Of a DNA stretch of 60,968 nt, positions 36,216 through 47,177 are shown in pieces. Location: contig JACSDG010000045.1 of the NCBI GenBank assembly GCA_015660855.1, forward strand, positions 1 to 60,968, given 5' to 3'. A program made the position numbers and the translations under genes. How positions within the stretch are numbered: the stretch's first letter is position 1; each line of letters opens with the position of its first letter. The notes beneath the pieces were generated by a model. The model saw nothing but the letters and a program-made list of their open reading frames with translations, was not told the DNA's origin and made no database searches. Source of the stretch: Magnetococcales bacterium. Lineage in GTDB: Bacteria; Pseudomonadota; Magnetococcia; Magnetococcales; UBA8363.

Positions 36216-39200
36216 ATGCTCAAATTCCTGCAAAACAAATGGCTTGTTGCAATCCTTCTGATCCTTGGCATTGCGGTGGCGGGTGCTTTTTTGTTGATGG
36301 TGCCCCAGACATCGGTGGATCGCAAGGGGATCACCCTGGATCGCGACAAACTGCCGCAACGCCAAAAACAGCCGGGTAGTGCGACCGAAGAAAAAGAACG
36401 GGAAGCAAAAACCGTGGAGACCGCCCCGCAACGCGATCTGGTGGGGTCGGTGACGCAGTTTAAGGGTTTGGCTTTCGCCGAGTTTGAAAAAGAAAAACGT
36501 GTGCTCGAAGAGGGTGCCCCGATTTTTCAGGGCGACCGTATCGTTACCGGCGGCAAGGCTCGCCTGATCCTTAAAATGAAAGACGATGCCGTCATCGCTT
36601 TGGGCGAGGACAGTGAATTTTTGGTGCAGCAGTACACCTTCAAGGTCAGATCGGACAATACCATAAGCGACGACGATGGCAATAAAGGTCAGGTTGAACT
36701 GACAAAGGGTGTGGCCAAGTTTACCTCTGGACGTTTGGGTCAGCTCAAGAAAAAGCCATTCCATCTGGTGACCCCGGTTGCCACCATGGGGGTGCGCGGA
36801 ACCCAGGGATATATCAAGCTCAACGGTTTGGGTGATGATCAGGGGATTGAGGTCGTTACCCTTAAGGATGAGGTTTTGGTTTGGATGGAGGAGTCCAAGA
36901 AAGATCTCAGCTCTTCTTCGGGGGAAATTCATTTTTTGACCGCCCTGATTTCCGAGGCCTTTGCGGCGGATCTCAGCAAAGACCCGACATCGGTCAAGCA
37001 AAATCAAATGTTGGCCGGATCAAGGAAAACGCCTCCTGTGGTGTCGGCGGCACCTCCGGAAAAATTGAATGAAGCCCATACCAGTACCGTGGTGAAAAAA
37101 CTTCCGGGAAAGGCTTTGCAGGCATTGTCTGACAAGGTGGCGCAATCCTTGGTGGAAAAAGGGGCGGCGGCCAATGTCGAGGAGGCGGCAAAACTGCTTT
37201 TGGAAGCTCCGGAGGTCTTGGATAAAATGGTGGAGGCGGCTGAGGAATCCTTGATGGAAGAGACCAAGGCGCAGGTTGCGGAAGAGTTGGAGAAGCAAAA
37301 GGAGCTGGGGAGTATTGAGGAGGAGATTAAGGTGGCTCAGGCCAGTGGTGACGAGGAGACACTGGCGGAATTGAACAAGAAAAAGCAGGCACTGCAAAGC
37401 GAGGTTTTCGGGGTTGGTCCGGTTATTGAGGGTATCGTTGACGAAAAGAGTGCGGACAAGGCACTGGAGAAGACAGCGAGCAAGGTTGAAGCTTTCTCCG
37501 AGGAAGTGACCAAGGCAGTGGCTGAGGGCAAGAGCCTCAAGGAGGTTATTGAAAACAAAGCCCGGGAGGTTAAGGAAGAGAAGAAAGAAAAGGCCAAGGC
37601 TCTTGGGGTGGAGGATCTGGACAGGGCTAAAAAGGCGGGGGAATCTGCCAGGGAGGTTGCTAGGGAGGCCGAGTCCAAATTAATGCAGGAGGGTGGCGGC
37701 AAAAAAACTGGAACCGATGTGGTACCAACAGGCGATGGCGTAACCAAGTCCGACACCAAGGGTGACACGAAACCCGGAACCGAAGGAACGGTCGATCAGA
37801 AGACCGACGGGGAAGCTGGAAAAAAGGGTACGGAAGGGGCGGTTGACGCCAAAACCGATCCGGATTCGGGTAAGGGTGGCGATACAAGAACACCTCCAGT
37901 CGCGGATACCAAAGCGGGGGCCGAAGGGAGGGACCCCAACAGTGTTTTCGCTGAGGCGGCCAAGGGCAGCGTTGCAGTCGATGGAAGTACATCTTCCACA
38001 ACCAGCAGCAGCGGAAACAGCAATACGACCGATAAATCTGCGGCCAAAGCGACGCCTATTGTGTTCAACAAGCCTTCGGTGATGGCGGCGCAGACGTTTA
38101 CCATCGATGAAAACAAGCCCGCCAAGACGGTGGTTGGAACTTTGGTGGCGACCGACCCGGATAAAGGCAATATCCTGGTCTATACCCTGACCCCTGGCGA
38201 TACGTTCACCGTGGATGCTGCAACCGGGACGATTTCCACTGTGGGTTCTTTGGATTTTGAAAAAGCCAATTCCTATGCCCTGAAGGCGACAGTAACCGAC
38301 AATGTCCCCGACAACACCAAAGATAAAAAGGTAACCATCGTAACCGCTGACATCACTATTACCGTGAACAATATCAATGAGGCTCCGACGTTGACGGTCC
38401 CTGCTGCATTGAGTGTGGATGAGGACACTCCGCTATTGATATCGGGTATTACGGTATCCGATCCCGACAGCGTCACTCAGGTGGCGGGTGTGGAAGGGGG
38501 AGAATTGACTGTCAAGTTGGAAGCGGGCAAGGGGGTGTTGTCCTTGGCCGAAGGTTCGGGCACGAAAGTATTGACCGTCAAGAGTAAACTGGCGACCCTC
38601 AATAGTGATTTGGCCAAGCTGAGATACAAGCCCGATCTGGATGTGAATGGCAGTGACACCATCAAGGTGGATGTCGATGATCCGGGTGTTCAAGGTTCAG
38701 GGACGCCGCTGACGGCCTCGGGCAGTGTTGCCATCACCATCAAGCCGATCAATGATCCACCCGTGTTAACCACCAGCGAATTCAAGTTTACCCTGGACGA
38801 AAACGGTCCTGTCGGAACGGTGGTGGGGGCGGTGGTTGCGACCGATCCGGAGAAGGATCCCCTGACCTATGCCATTGCCAAGGGAAATCAAGGCAACGTT
38901 TTTGCCATTGACGCTAAAACGGGGCAGATCACGGTGAACAAGGACGCCAAAATTGATTTTGAAACGGCCTCGGCGTACACCCTGGAAATCTCGGTGACCG
39001 ATGCGGGGACGCCACCGCAAACTCTGGTCAAGGGTAATGTCGTTGTCAACATCCAGATCAACAATGTCAATGAGGCCCCAACGTTGGTCATGCCCGGTGC
39101 CTTGAGCGTGGATGAGGATAACGATTTGCCGATTTCGGGTATCACCCTTGGCGATCCAGACATTACCGCGACGGCGACGACTGCGGAAATGACGGTCAAA

Positions 39201-42200
39201 CTTGCGGCTGCCCAGGGTGTGCTGCGATTGGCCGAGGCTTCCGGTGTGACGCTACCGGCTGGGGCATCGGGGACCAAAACCATGACCCTCAAGGGTAGAT
39301 TGAGTGCCTTGAACAGTGCCTTGGCCACATTGCGCTATGCCCCGGAGCCTCAATTTAACGGTAGCGATGCCATCAAGGTGGATGTTGATGATTTGGGCAA
39401 TCTGGGGTCGGGTGGTTCCGTGACGGCCAGTGGCACGATCGTCATGACTGTCAAGCCGGTTAACGATCTACCGGTGTTTGCAGTCGTTGACAACAGGTTT
39501 ACGGTGGACGAAAACAAAGCGACGGGGACGATTGTGGGATCGGTGAGTGCCACCGACATTGAAAAGGATGTCATTACCTACGACATCACCAAGGGCAATC
39601 TGGGCAACGCCTTTACCATTGACTCCGGCACCGGACAGATTACCGTCAACAAGGATGCCAAACTGGATTTTGAGAAAGACCCGGTCTACAACCTGGAGGT
39701 TGCAGCCAAGGATGGGGGTTCACAGGTCGGGGCGATTCCGGCCAAGGTGCTCATCCAGATTAGCAATGTCAATGAACCACCGGTCCTGAGCCTCCCCCAA
39801 GCCATTAGTGCCCTGGAGGATACGATTAAACCCATCACAGATATTGGCATCAGCGACCCCGATTTGTCCGACACCAGTACCGGAGTCATCAAGCTGACCC
39901 TTTCAGTGGAAAGAGGTACCCTTTCCACCCGTGCTGATCATAGTCTGTCTGAGAAAGCGTTGGTATTGACGGACACTCTGGCCAATGTGCGCAAGGAATT
40001 GGGAAAACTGAACTATCGTGGAGGAGCCAGTTATTTTGGGGCCGATATCCTGACATTGAGGTTGGATGACCAGGGCAACACGGGGTCGGGGACTGCGAAC
40101 ATTGTTACCGGGACGGTGGCCATTACGGTGCTGGCGGTCAACGATATTCCCACCATGACCTCCATTGCCGATGTGACCATCGACGAGGATAAATCGGCGG
40201 GTCCGCTGTCCTTTCAGGTGGGGGATATTGACAATCTTCCCAGTGATTTGACGGTGACCGCCGCATCGTCCAACACCGATCTGGTCCCTGTGGCCAACGT
40301 GGTGTTTTCCGGGAAAGACGCCGATCGGACCTTGACGGTGACTCCGGTTGCCAACCGGTTTGGCACGGCGGTCATCACTTTGACCGTGGCTGACACGAGC
40401 ACTCCCCCCGGGTCAACGACGGCCAGCTTTACGTTGACGGTCAAACCGGTCGCGGACAAACCGGCGGTGACGGCGGCCAGTACGACCGAGGATGTTCAGA
40501 CGGTATCGGGATTGGTCATCAGTCGCAGCAGCGTCGATGGCGATGAGGTGACCCATTGGCGGATTGCCAACATAGTGAATGGCCTGCTTTACAAGAAGGA
40601 TGGCACGACGGCTATCAATGAAGGTGATTTCATTACAGCGGCAGAGGGAACGGCGAGCTTGCGGTTTACGCCGTCGACGGATTTGAATTCCGAAGCCAGT
40701 ACCTTTGGTTTTGATGTGTATGGTGCCACTGCCACCGCCCTAACCAGTACCGGGTCGGAAAAGGCTACGGCTGTCATTACGGTAACCAGCGTTAATGATG
40801 CCCCTGTGATCACCCTGCCGTCCAACCCGGTGGTCAACGAAGACACCAACTTGGAAATTGTGGGATTGCGGATTACCGACGTTGATGCCGGAAGCTCTGC
40901 GGTGCAGGTCACTTTGATGGTGAACAAAGGGATCTTGACCTTGAGCGAAGCTGTCGGAGTCACGATTGATTCCGGTGCCAGTGGTTCCGGGCTGATCGTC
41001 ATGTCGGGCACGGTGACCATGATCAACAACGCTTTGGCCAAGTTGATCTACAAAGGCAACGCCAATGCCTATGGCAACGATTCTCTGAGCGTCAAGGTCA
41101 GTGATAAGGGTTATACGGGAGCCGATGGTGCGGTATTGACCGATGAAGAGACTTTGACGATTTCGGTGGTGGCGGTGAATGATGCCGCAGTGATTACTCC
41201 CGCAACGACCGCGAAAACGTTCACTGAAGGCAATGCGGTGGGTAACAATACCCCTGTTAACGTGGATACGGGTCTTTCAATCAGCGATGTGGACAGTTCC
41301 AATCTGCAAGGTGCCACCATCACCATCAGCAATGGTTATGACGCGGGCAAGGATGTTTTGGATTTTTCCAATACCGCCAGTATTACCAAAAGCTGGGATG
41401 CAGGTACCGGAGTGCTGACGCTTACGGGTTCTGCAGGGGTTTCCGATTATCAGGCGGCTTTGCGGGAGGTCACCTATACTTCGACCAGTGATGATCCGGC
41501 GGCGGGTACCCGAACGATAACCATCAAGGTCAATGATGGTACCGATGACAGCCTCGCCGCCACCTATTCTGTTACCGTGGTGCCGGTGAATGATCCCCCG
41601 ACCCTGACGGCGGGTGTGTCGTTGAGCTATACCGAAAACGATGTGGCAACCTCGTTCGACACCACGTTCACCCTTGCCGACCTGGACAACGCTACGATGG
41701 CAGGGGCGACGGTGGTCATCAGCAGTGGTTATCAGAACGATGCTGATGGTGCCGACATCCTGGCTTTTACCAACACCAGTAGCATTACCGGCAGTTGGAA
41801 TGCCGTCAGTGGTCAATTGACGCTGACCGGGTCCGCCAGTAAAACAGCCTATGTCGCGGCACTCAAGTCGATTACCTATTTTCATAATGGGGATAATCCC
41901 TTGACCCCCGCGCGTACCATTTCCACGACAATCAACGATGGTACGGACAGTTCGACGACCGTGACCAGCACGGTGACCATGACGGCGGTCAATGATCCTC
42001 CGGCAATTACGGCTACGGCCAGTGTTACATACAACGAGGGGATCGATGCCACTCTGAACCAGGCGACGGTGGTGGATGCTGGAGTTACCGTGACCGATGC
42101 CGAACGTAATACCGTCACGGGGGCGTCGATTGCCATCAGCACCAATTATGTCAATGGCGAGGATGTTTTGATCTTTCCCGCGAGTATGGGAGACATTGTT

Positions 42201-45200
42201 GCGGATACGGGCAATGGCAGCGATGGCGGCATTGCCGGATGGAATGCCAGTACCGGGGTTTTAAAATTGACCGGGTCGGCGACTGCGGCGCAATATCAGG
42301 CGGCCCTTGCTACGGTCCAGTACAATAACCTGGACAGTGACAGTCCGACCGCTTCAGCCCGTACCATCTCCTTCTACGCCACCGATACGGCACAAGGTTC
42401 GGCGGCTACGGTGCAGGTGACCGTGGTTCCGAAAAACGATTCGCCGACTTTGACCGGAGGGGGATCGCCGCTGACGACTTACACCGAAGACAGTCCGACC
42501 AGCAAGCATGCCGATCTCATCGATAACGGTATTGTGGTTGCCGATGTGGACAACACCAACATAACCACATTGGACCAGGGAAAGGATGTTTTGGCGTTCA
42601 GCAGCAGTTATTCCTCTTCCAACATCACGGGCAGCTTTAGTTCCAATACCGGGGTGTTTACCTTGAGCGGTTCGGATACTGTGGCCAACTATCAGGCGGC
42701 GTTGCGGGCGGTGACTTATGCCAACAGCAGTGACAATCCAACATCCGGTAGCCGGGCGATTGAATTTGTGGTCAACGATGGTGCCCTTTCCAGCAGCAAG
42801 GTAACGCGAACCATTACCGTGGTGGATGTCAATGATGCACCAACGGTGGTTTCGGGGGGGACCATGACCTACACCGAAAATGCCACGCCAACCGTGGTTC
42901 ACAGTGGTGTCACCGTGGCTGATTTTGATAGCACCAACATGTCGGGGGCTACGGTCAGAGTCACCGGTAGTGATGGATCGACCCTTTATCCCGAGGATCG
43001 TCTCGCTTTTTCCAATGGTCCTGCGATTACCGGCTCCTGGGATGACACCAACAAGATTTTGACTTTATCCGGTACCGCCACGGTGGCCGAATACCAGGCG
43101 GCCCTGGCGACGGTTACGTATGCCAACTACTATGCCGGCACCAACAATTTAAACGACAATCCCACCGCTGGAACACGGACGGTAAGTTTTACAGTCAGCG
43201 ATTCTGCGCCACTGGCAAGCAATACCGCCACCGCCACGGTGACTGTGGTGGCGGTCAATGATCCACCGACGCTGACGGCTCCGACGGCCAGCATCACCTA
43301 TACCGAGGACAGTCCATCGCCGATGGTGGCGATTTCTACCGATCCCAACTCGCAGTTTACGATCTCCGACGCCGAGACCAATAACATCCAGGGGGCGACG
43401 ATTGTTGTGTCTGGGGTTCCCACGACCACCGGCAATGGTCCGGCGGATGAATTGCAGTTTTCCACCCAGAACGGGATTACCGGAACCTGGAACGGTTCTA
43501 CTCGGACTTTGACTTTGACGGGGACGACCACTCTGGCCAACTACCAGACGGCTCTCAGGTCGGTGACCTACATCAACGACAGCCAGGATCCTGGTGACGG
43601 TGCCCGGACCTTGACCTGGACCGTGACCGACGCCGGTGGTGGCAGCGCAACGGCGACCTCGGTGACCAGTACTTTGACGGTGGTTGCTGTCAATGATGCC
43701 CCCACGGTGACGAATGCCGCTTCGTCCATTACCTACATTGAGGACGAGGAGCCGGACAATACCGCCAATGAGAATCATAAAAAGGTGGTGAGTTCCACCG
43801 TGACCGTGGCCGATGTGGACAATGGAAATCTGACGGGTGCTACTGTGTCGGTGACGACCGCTACCTACCAGAACGGGCAGGATGTTTTGGCAGCCACAGT
43901 TCAGGGTAACGTAACCGCTGCGTGGGATGCCACTAACGGAATTTTGACTCTTTCCGGTACCGATACCAAGGCGACTTATGAAGCGGTTTTGCGCACGGTG
44001 ACTTATCAAAACACCAGTGACAATCCTATCACGACCACCCGTAACATTCAGTATGTGGTGAGCGATGGACAGGCTTCCAACAGTACTTCAGCGATCGTTA
44101 CCGGCAACATGCAAAGTTCGGTGGCTATTACCGCGACCAATGATGCTCCGGTGCTTGGGGGGAGTAGCGTTTTGACCTTTACCGAGCAGGCAAGCGCGGT
44201 AACGATTGCCGACCAGGCGTTATTAAGTAAACAACCGGCGGTGTTTTTAGGTTCTGGCGTGACGATTTCGGATGCGGAGAGCAACAATATTCAAGGGGCG
44301 ACGGTCCAGATTACCGGCAACTATAGCAGCAGCGAAGATCTGCTTGCTTTCTCCAACACCGCGTCGATTACCGGTTCCTGGAATTCGACTTCAGGGACGA
44401 TGACGCTGACTGGGAGTGACACCGTTGGCAATTATCAGACGGCGTTGCGTTCCATTACCTATCAAAACACCAACGTCGCTTCACCATCATCTCTGACGCG
44501 CACGGTGATTTGGATTGTTTCAGACGGCCAGGCGGAAAACTCCACCAGTAATTCTTTGTCTTCCTCCGTGATTGTGGTTCCGGTCAACGATTCACCGTTG
44601 TTGGCGGGGGGGGGGGCGGTTTTGGCTTACTCCGAGGACAATCCAAGCGAAAATCATGCGGCCATTATCGATACTTCCGTGACCATGACCGATGCGGAGA
44701 ACAGCAATGTTGCCGGCGCGACGGTGACAATATCCACCAATTATAAAGCGACCGATATTGGTAACAATACCCAGGATCTCCTTTCTTACGCAGGTAACGG
44801 TACGAATATTGGTGCGGGTGCATGGAATGCGACCACGGGTATTTTGACTTTGACTACCACGTCGGGCCAAACCGCCACCTTGGCGGATTACATGACGGCG
44901 TTAGCCAATGTCAAATATACCAACTCAAGCGAGGCGCCGGATATCGGGGCGGGTAATCAGCGCACCATCACCTGGCAGGTGACCGATGTTGGCAGCAGCA
45001 ATGCCAGCAGTTCCACCGTGACCAGTACGATTTCGGTAAGCAAAGTCAATGATATTCCCACCAATATTACGCTTAGCAACAACGGTGTCTATGCGGCTTC
45101 ACCGGTGGGAACGGTGATCGGCAGCCTGACGGTCACCGATCCCGATTTGACCGGGGATACCCATACTTTTTCGTTGCTTTCCGGGACGACTGAGTTTGCC

Positions 45201-46190
45201 GTAGTTGATGGCAAAGACACTTCGCAGTATACGGCTGGAAGTCTCACGGTGAATCTGGCCACATTGAACACCACCGGTGGCAATGGCAGTGGTGTGTATC
45301 CGGTGACGGTGCAGGTGACCGACGGCGGCGGGGCGACCTACAGTAAGGCATTCAGCATTACCGTGGTTTCGGCACCTTTTACGTCTGGCAATATGACGAC
45401 GGTGGGCGATGCTGCGGCTGTGGCCACCCTTGCCACTGGTGCCAAGACTCTCATGACGACGTTGGTGACCAACCTGGCCGGGACGACCACCCAGAGTACC
45501 ACCCTGACCAACGACAATCTCAGAACCATGATTTTGGCCAAGCTTAATCAGCAGTTGACTGGTGGGACATCGGGTTTGGAGCATGTGGGCAAGGTGATTG
45601 ACATGATGGGGGTATCGGTGACTTCGGCACCCAAGATTGAGGTGACGATGCGGGTCAAGGCGTTGAGTACCATGTATTCGCGCTTGCCTGCTTCGGTTCA
45701 GACCAGTTTTAAAAATTTGGTGGATACCATTTCTCCTTATGGGGCCAGTTACACTTTTGACGTTCGGTTGACTGTGGTGCCGAGTGTCAATACTGGCACC
45801 AGGACCATCACTTATGACAATGCCAATTCCAAATTGGAGGTGTTGCACCTGAAAATGTTACCGGACTATCTGTTTCCCACCAGTCCGTATTCGCTGGCTC
45901 TGGATACGCTTGTTTCCAGTTATAATGGTGTTTTGTCCAGTTTGAAAACCGATGGCACCCTGGCGTTTTTCCTGGGTGGTGGCGTTCCCAAGCATGTGGT
46001 TGATGCGGGGTTGGGAAGTAGCGGGGATACGGCCTATCAACAGATGGTGGCGCAGGGGGTTTGGACGGCGGCCACTGGCAATTCAAAGACGGCACCGGCT
46101 TCTGCGACGGGGGTGCGTTTGGATTATTACCTCCCGGGTAAGGTGAGTAACGTCACTTTCAATACGGGCAATATCACGCTGGTGCCGTAG
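36216..46190 (+). CDS. Giant FecR-domain, cadherin-like repeat protein, 3324 aa
   Basis: Starts MLKFLQNKWLVAILLILG with one TM/signal anchor (about 8-30). A FecR-like domain (about 75-225) reads GSVTQFKGLAFAEF...VATMGVRGTQGYI, then an Ala/Glu/Lys-rich coiled-coil stretch (about 260-480) and a low-complexity Gly/Thr/Asp part. From about residue 625 come some 17-18 tandem cadherin/Ig-like domains, each closing with VNDxPxL or VNExP (for example VNDAPTL, VNDPPTL) and often carrying ASITGSWN...LTLTGS and YQAALR.VTYxNTSDNP. The last ~300 residues are unique, ending SNVTFNTGNITLVP. No GGxGxD RTX nonapeptides were seen. Likely a surface adhesin or matrix protein, probably exported by a neighbouring or distant system; the N-terminal anchor is unusual for a type I substrate. 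Its 3' end is duplicated downstream of the dinD-like gene. Start ATG 36216 follows CAAAGG. Confidence 0.9.
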   Translation: MLKFLQNKWLVAILLILGIAVAGAFLLMVPQTSVDRKGITLDRDKLPQRQKQPGSATEEKEREAKTVETAPQRDLVGSVTQFKGLAFAEFEKEKRVLEEGAPIFQGDRIVTGGKARLILKMKDDAVIALGEDSEFLVQQYTFKVRSDNTISDDDGNKGQVELTKGVAKFTSGRLGQLKKKPFHLVTPVATMGVRGTQGYIKLNGLGDDQGIEVVTLKDEVLVWMEESKKDLSSSSGEIHFLTALISEAFAADLSKDPTSVKQNQMLAGSRKTPPVVSAAPPEKLNEAHTSTVVKKLPGKALQALSDKVAQSLVEKGAAANVEEAAKLLLEAPEVLDKMVEAAEESLMEETKAQVAEELEKQKELGSIEEEIKVAQASGDEETLAELNKKKQALQSEVFGVGPVIEGIVDEKSADKALEKTASKVEAFSEEVTKAVAEGKSLKEVIENKAREVKEEKKEKAKALGVEDLDRAKKAGESAREVAREAESKLMQEGGGKKTGTDVVPTGDGVTKSDTKGDTKPGTEGTVDQKTDGEAGKKGTEGAVDAKTDPDSGKGGDTRTPPVADTKAGAEGRDPNSVFAEAAKGSVAVDGSTSSTTSSSGNSNTTDKSAAKATPIVFNKPSVMAAQTFTIDENKPAKTVVGTLVATDPDKGNILVYTLTPGDTFTVDAATGTISTVGSLDFEKANSYALKATVTDNVPDNTKDKKVTIVTADITITVNNINEAPTLTVPAALSVDEDTPLLISGITVSDPDSVTQVAGVEGGELTVKLEAGKGVLSLAEGSGTKVLTVKSKLATLNSDLAKLRYKPDLDVNGSDTIKVDVDDPGVQGSGTPLTASGSVAITIKPINDPPVLTTSEFKFTLDENGPVGTVVGAVVATDPEKDPLTYAIAKGNQGNVFAIDAKTGQITVNKDAKIDFETASAYTLEISVTDAGTPPQTLVKGNVVVNIQINNVNEAPTLVMPGALSVDEDNDLPISGITLGDPDITATATTAEMTVKLAAAQGVLRLAEASGVTLPAGASGTKTMTLKGRLSALNSALATLRYAPEPQFNGSDAIKVDVDDLGNLGSGGSVTASGTIVMTVKPVNDLPVFAVVDNRFTVDENKATGTIVGSVSATDIEKDVITYDITKGNLGNAFTIDSGTGQITVNKDAKLDFEKDPVYNLEVAAKDGGSQVGAIPAKVLIQISNVNEPPVLSLPQAISALEDTIKPITDIGISDPDLSDTSTGVIKLTLSVERGTLSTRADHSLSEKALVLTDTLANVRKELGKLNYRGGASYFGADILTLRLDDQGNTGSGTANIVTGTVAITVLAVNDIPTMTSIADVTIDEDKSAGPLSFQVGDIDNLPSDLTVTAASSNTDLVPVANVVFSGKDADRTLTVTPVANRFGTAVITLTVADTSTPPGSTTASFTLTVKPVADKPAVTAASTTEDVQTVSGLVISRSSVDGDEVTHWRIANIVNGLLYKKDGTTAINEGDFITAAEGTASLRFTPSTDLNSEASTFGFDVYGATATALTSTGSEKATAVITVTSVNDAPVITLPSNPVVNEDTNLEIVGLRITDVDAGSSAVQVTLMVNKGILTLSEAVGVTIDSGASGSGLIVMSGTVTMINNALAKLIYKGNANAYGNDSLSVKVSDKGYTGADGAVLTDEETLTISVVAVNDAAVITPATTAKTFTEGNAVGNNTPVNVDTGLSISDVDSSNLQGATITISNGYDAGKDVLDFSNTASITKSWDAGTGVLTLTGSAGVSDYQAALREVTYTSTSDDPAAGTRTITIKVNDGTDDSLAATYSVTVVPVNDPPTLTAGVSLSYTENDVATSFDTTFTLADLDNATMAGATVVISSGYQNDADGADILAFTNTSSITGSWNAVSGQLTLTGSASKTAYVAALKSITYFHNGDNPLTPARTISTTINDGTDSSTTVTSTVTMTAVNDPPAITATASVTYNEGIDATLNQATVVDAGVTVTDAERNTVTGASIAISTNYVNGEDVLIFPASMGDIVADTGNGSDGGIAGWNASTGVLKLTGSATAAQYQAALATVQYNNLDSDSPTASARTISFYATDTAQGSAATVQVTVVPKNDSPTLTGGGSPLTTYTEDSPTSKHADLIDNGIVVADVDNTNITTLDQGKDVLAFSSSYSSSNITGSFSSNTGVFTLSGSDTVANYQAALRAVTYANSSDNPTSGSRAIEFVVNDGALSSSKVTRTITVVDVNDAPTVVSGGTMTYTENATPTVVHSGVTVADFDSTNMSGATVRVTGSDGSTLYPEDRLAFSNGPAITGSWDDTNKILTLSGTATVAEYQAALATVTYANYYAGTNNLNDNPTAGTRTVSFTVSDSAPLASNTATATVTVVAVNDPPTLTAPTASITYTEDSPSPMVAISTDPNSQFTISDAETNNIQGATIVVSGVPTTTGNGPADELQFSTQNGITGTWNGSTRTLTLTGTTTLANYQTALRSVTYINDSQDPGDGARTLTWTVTDAGGGSATATSVTSTLTVVAVNDAPTVTNAASSITYIEDEEPDNTANENHKKVVSSTVTVADVDNGNLTGATVSVTTATYQNGQDVLAATVQGNVTAAWDATNGILTLSGTDTKATYEAVLRTVTYQNTSDNPITTTRNIQYVVSDGQASNSTSAIVTGNMQSSVAITATNDAPVLGGSSVLTFTEQASAVTIADQALLSKQPAVFLGSGVTISDAESNNIQGATVQITGNYSSSEDLLAFSNTASITGSWNSTSGTMTLTGSDTVGNYQTALRSITYQNTNVASPSSLTRTVIWIVSDGQAENSTSNSLSSSVIVVPVNDSPLLAGGGAVLAYSEDNPSENHAAIIDTSVTMTDAENSNVAGATVTISTNYKATDIGNNTQDLLSYAGNGTNIGAGAWNATTGILTLTTTSGQTATLADYMTALANVKYTNSSEAPDIGAGNQRTITWQVTDVGSSNASSSTVTSTISVSKVNDIPTNITLSNNGVYAASPVGTVIGSLTVTDPDLTGDTHTFSLLSGTTEFAVVDGKDTSQYTAGSLTVNLATLNTTGGNGSGVYPVTVQVTDGGGATYSKAFSITVVSAPFTSGNMTTVGDAAAVATLATGAKTLMTTLVTNLAGTTTQSTTLTNDNLRTMILAKLNQQLTGGTSGLEHVGKVIDMMGVSVTSAPKIEVTMRVKALSTMYSRLPASVQTSFKNLVDTISPYGASYTFDVRLTVVPSVNTGTRTITYDNANSKLEVLHLKMLPDYLFPTSPYSLALDTLVSSYNGVLSSLKTDGTLAFFLGGGVPKHVVDAGLGSSGDTAYQQMVAQGVWTAATGNSKTAPASATGVRLDYYLPGKVSNVTFNTGNITLVP

Positions 46191-46196
46191 GCAGGC
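46104..46196 (+). repeat. 3' end of giant gene, first copy of duplicated segment
   Basis: Encodes TGVRLDYYLPGKVSNVTFNTGN and the stop. A second copy at 47208-47300 differs at scattered bases only. Similarity continues beyond the stop into 'atttttcttcaaaa' and the C/G palindrome. Confidence 0.85.
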
Positions 46197-46228
46197 GATC
46201 ATTCAGCCCCCGCTATTTTTCTTCAAAA

Positions 46229-46269
46229 TTATTGCGGGGGTTAAGGGGGGGATTATCCCCCCCCGGTGG
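46229..46269. repeat. Dispersed palindromic repeat before dinD-like gene
   Basis: 'ttgcgggggttaagggggggattatccccccccggtggg' is the family core. It lies between the giant gene and the dinD-like gene. Similar cores occur near 47.34, 48.39, 56.6 and 57.8 kb. Confidence 0.8.
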
Positions 46270-46298
46270 GCAGTTTTTTCCGTCTGCGGAACCATAAA

Positions 46299-47174
46299 AT
46301 GGCCTTAATCATGGATAAACAACTGCAAAATCTGCAACATAACCTCGAAGCCGCCGTCCAGCGGACGGATGCAGAAGGCATTGAATTCTGGTTTGCCCGT
46401 GATCTGCAAGCCCCCTTGGGCTACGCCCGTTGGGAGAACTTTCAAACCGCCATCAGTCGCGCTACCGAATCCTGCGAGGCTGGTGGTCATGCGGCCTCGG
46501 ACCATTTTCGTGGCGTCACGAAAATGGTCGAACTGGGCAGCGGCTCCGTGCGCGAAATCGCCGATGTCATGCTGACCCGCTACGCCTGCTATCTGATCGC
46601 CCAGAATGGCGACCCGCGCAAGCCGGAGATTGCCTTTGCCCAAAGCTACTTTGCGGTGCAAACCCGCAAGCAGGAGCTGATTGAAGACCGCATGCGCCTA
46701 CAGGCCAGACTGGAGGCCCGCGACCGGCTGAAAGAATCGGAAAAGGCCCTGTCGCAGAATATTTTCGAGCGCGGGGTGGACGATGCCGGTTTTGGTCGGA
46801 TTCGCTCCAAAGGTGACCAGACACTGTTTGGCGGTCACACCACGCAGGCCATGAAAGACCGCTACGGCATTGTCAAAAGCCGTCCGCTGGCCGACTTTTT
46901 ACCTACCTTGACCATCGCTGCCAAGAATCTTGCCACTGAAATGACCAATCACAATGTGGAACTGGCCAATTTGCAAGGCGAAGGTGCCATCACCGTCGAG
47001 CACGTGCAAAACAATGTCAGCGTGCGCGATATGCTGGGGCAGCGCGGCATTCAGCCCGAAAAACTGGCCGCTGAAGAGGATTTGAAAAAGTTGGAACGAC
47101 GGGTGAAATCCGAAGAAAAGAAACTGGCAAAAAATACCAAAGCCTTGCCCCCGCAAGACGACAAGAGCCAGTAA
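46299..47174 (+). CDS. dinD: DinD-like DNA-damage-inducible protein
   Basis: About 291 residues from ATG 46299 (the frame is open from GTG 46266; ATG 46311 is also possible). It resembles DinD of E. coli, an inhibitor of RecA filament function: it begins LQNLQHNLEAAVQ, then WFARDLQAPLGYARWENFQTA, the Bro-N/KilA-N-like region with ARDLQ..LGY..W.NF. A helical middle region and a charged Lys/Glu C-terminus follow. DinD genes are often mobile or linked to prophages and SOS islands. It sits exactly between two copies of the 3' end of the giant gene, so it looks like inserted cargo. No LexA box was convincingly seen. Confidence 0.85.
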   Translation: MALIMDKQLQNLQHNLEAAVQRTDAEGIEFWFARDLQAPLGYARWENFQTAISRATESCEAGGHAASDHFRGVTKMVELGSGSVREIADVMLTRYACYLIAQNGDPRKPEIAFAQSYFAVQTRKQELIEDRMRLQARLEARDRLKESEKALSQNIFERGVDDAGFGRIRSKGDQTLFGGHTTQAMKDRYGIVKSRPLADFLPTLTIAAKNLATEMTNHNVELANLQGEGAITVEHVQNNVSVRDMLGQRGIQPEKLAAEEDLKKLERRVKSEEKKLAKNTKALPPQDDKSQ

Positions 47175-47177
47175 ACG

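Noticed and set aside
38090-45360. Tandem repeats as a CRISPR array
   Set aside because: Units of 300-400 bases encode VNDxP-ending protein domains in one frame; no short identical repeats with spacers.
43149-45848. Long minus-strand ORFs opposite the giant protein gene
   Set aside because: Shadows produced by the repetitive, GC-biased coding strand.
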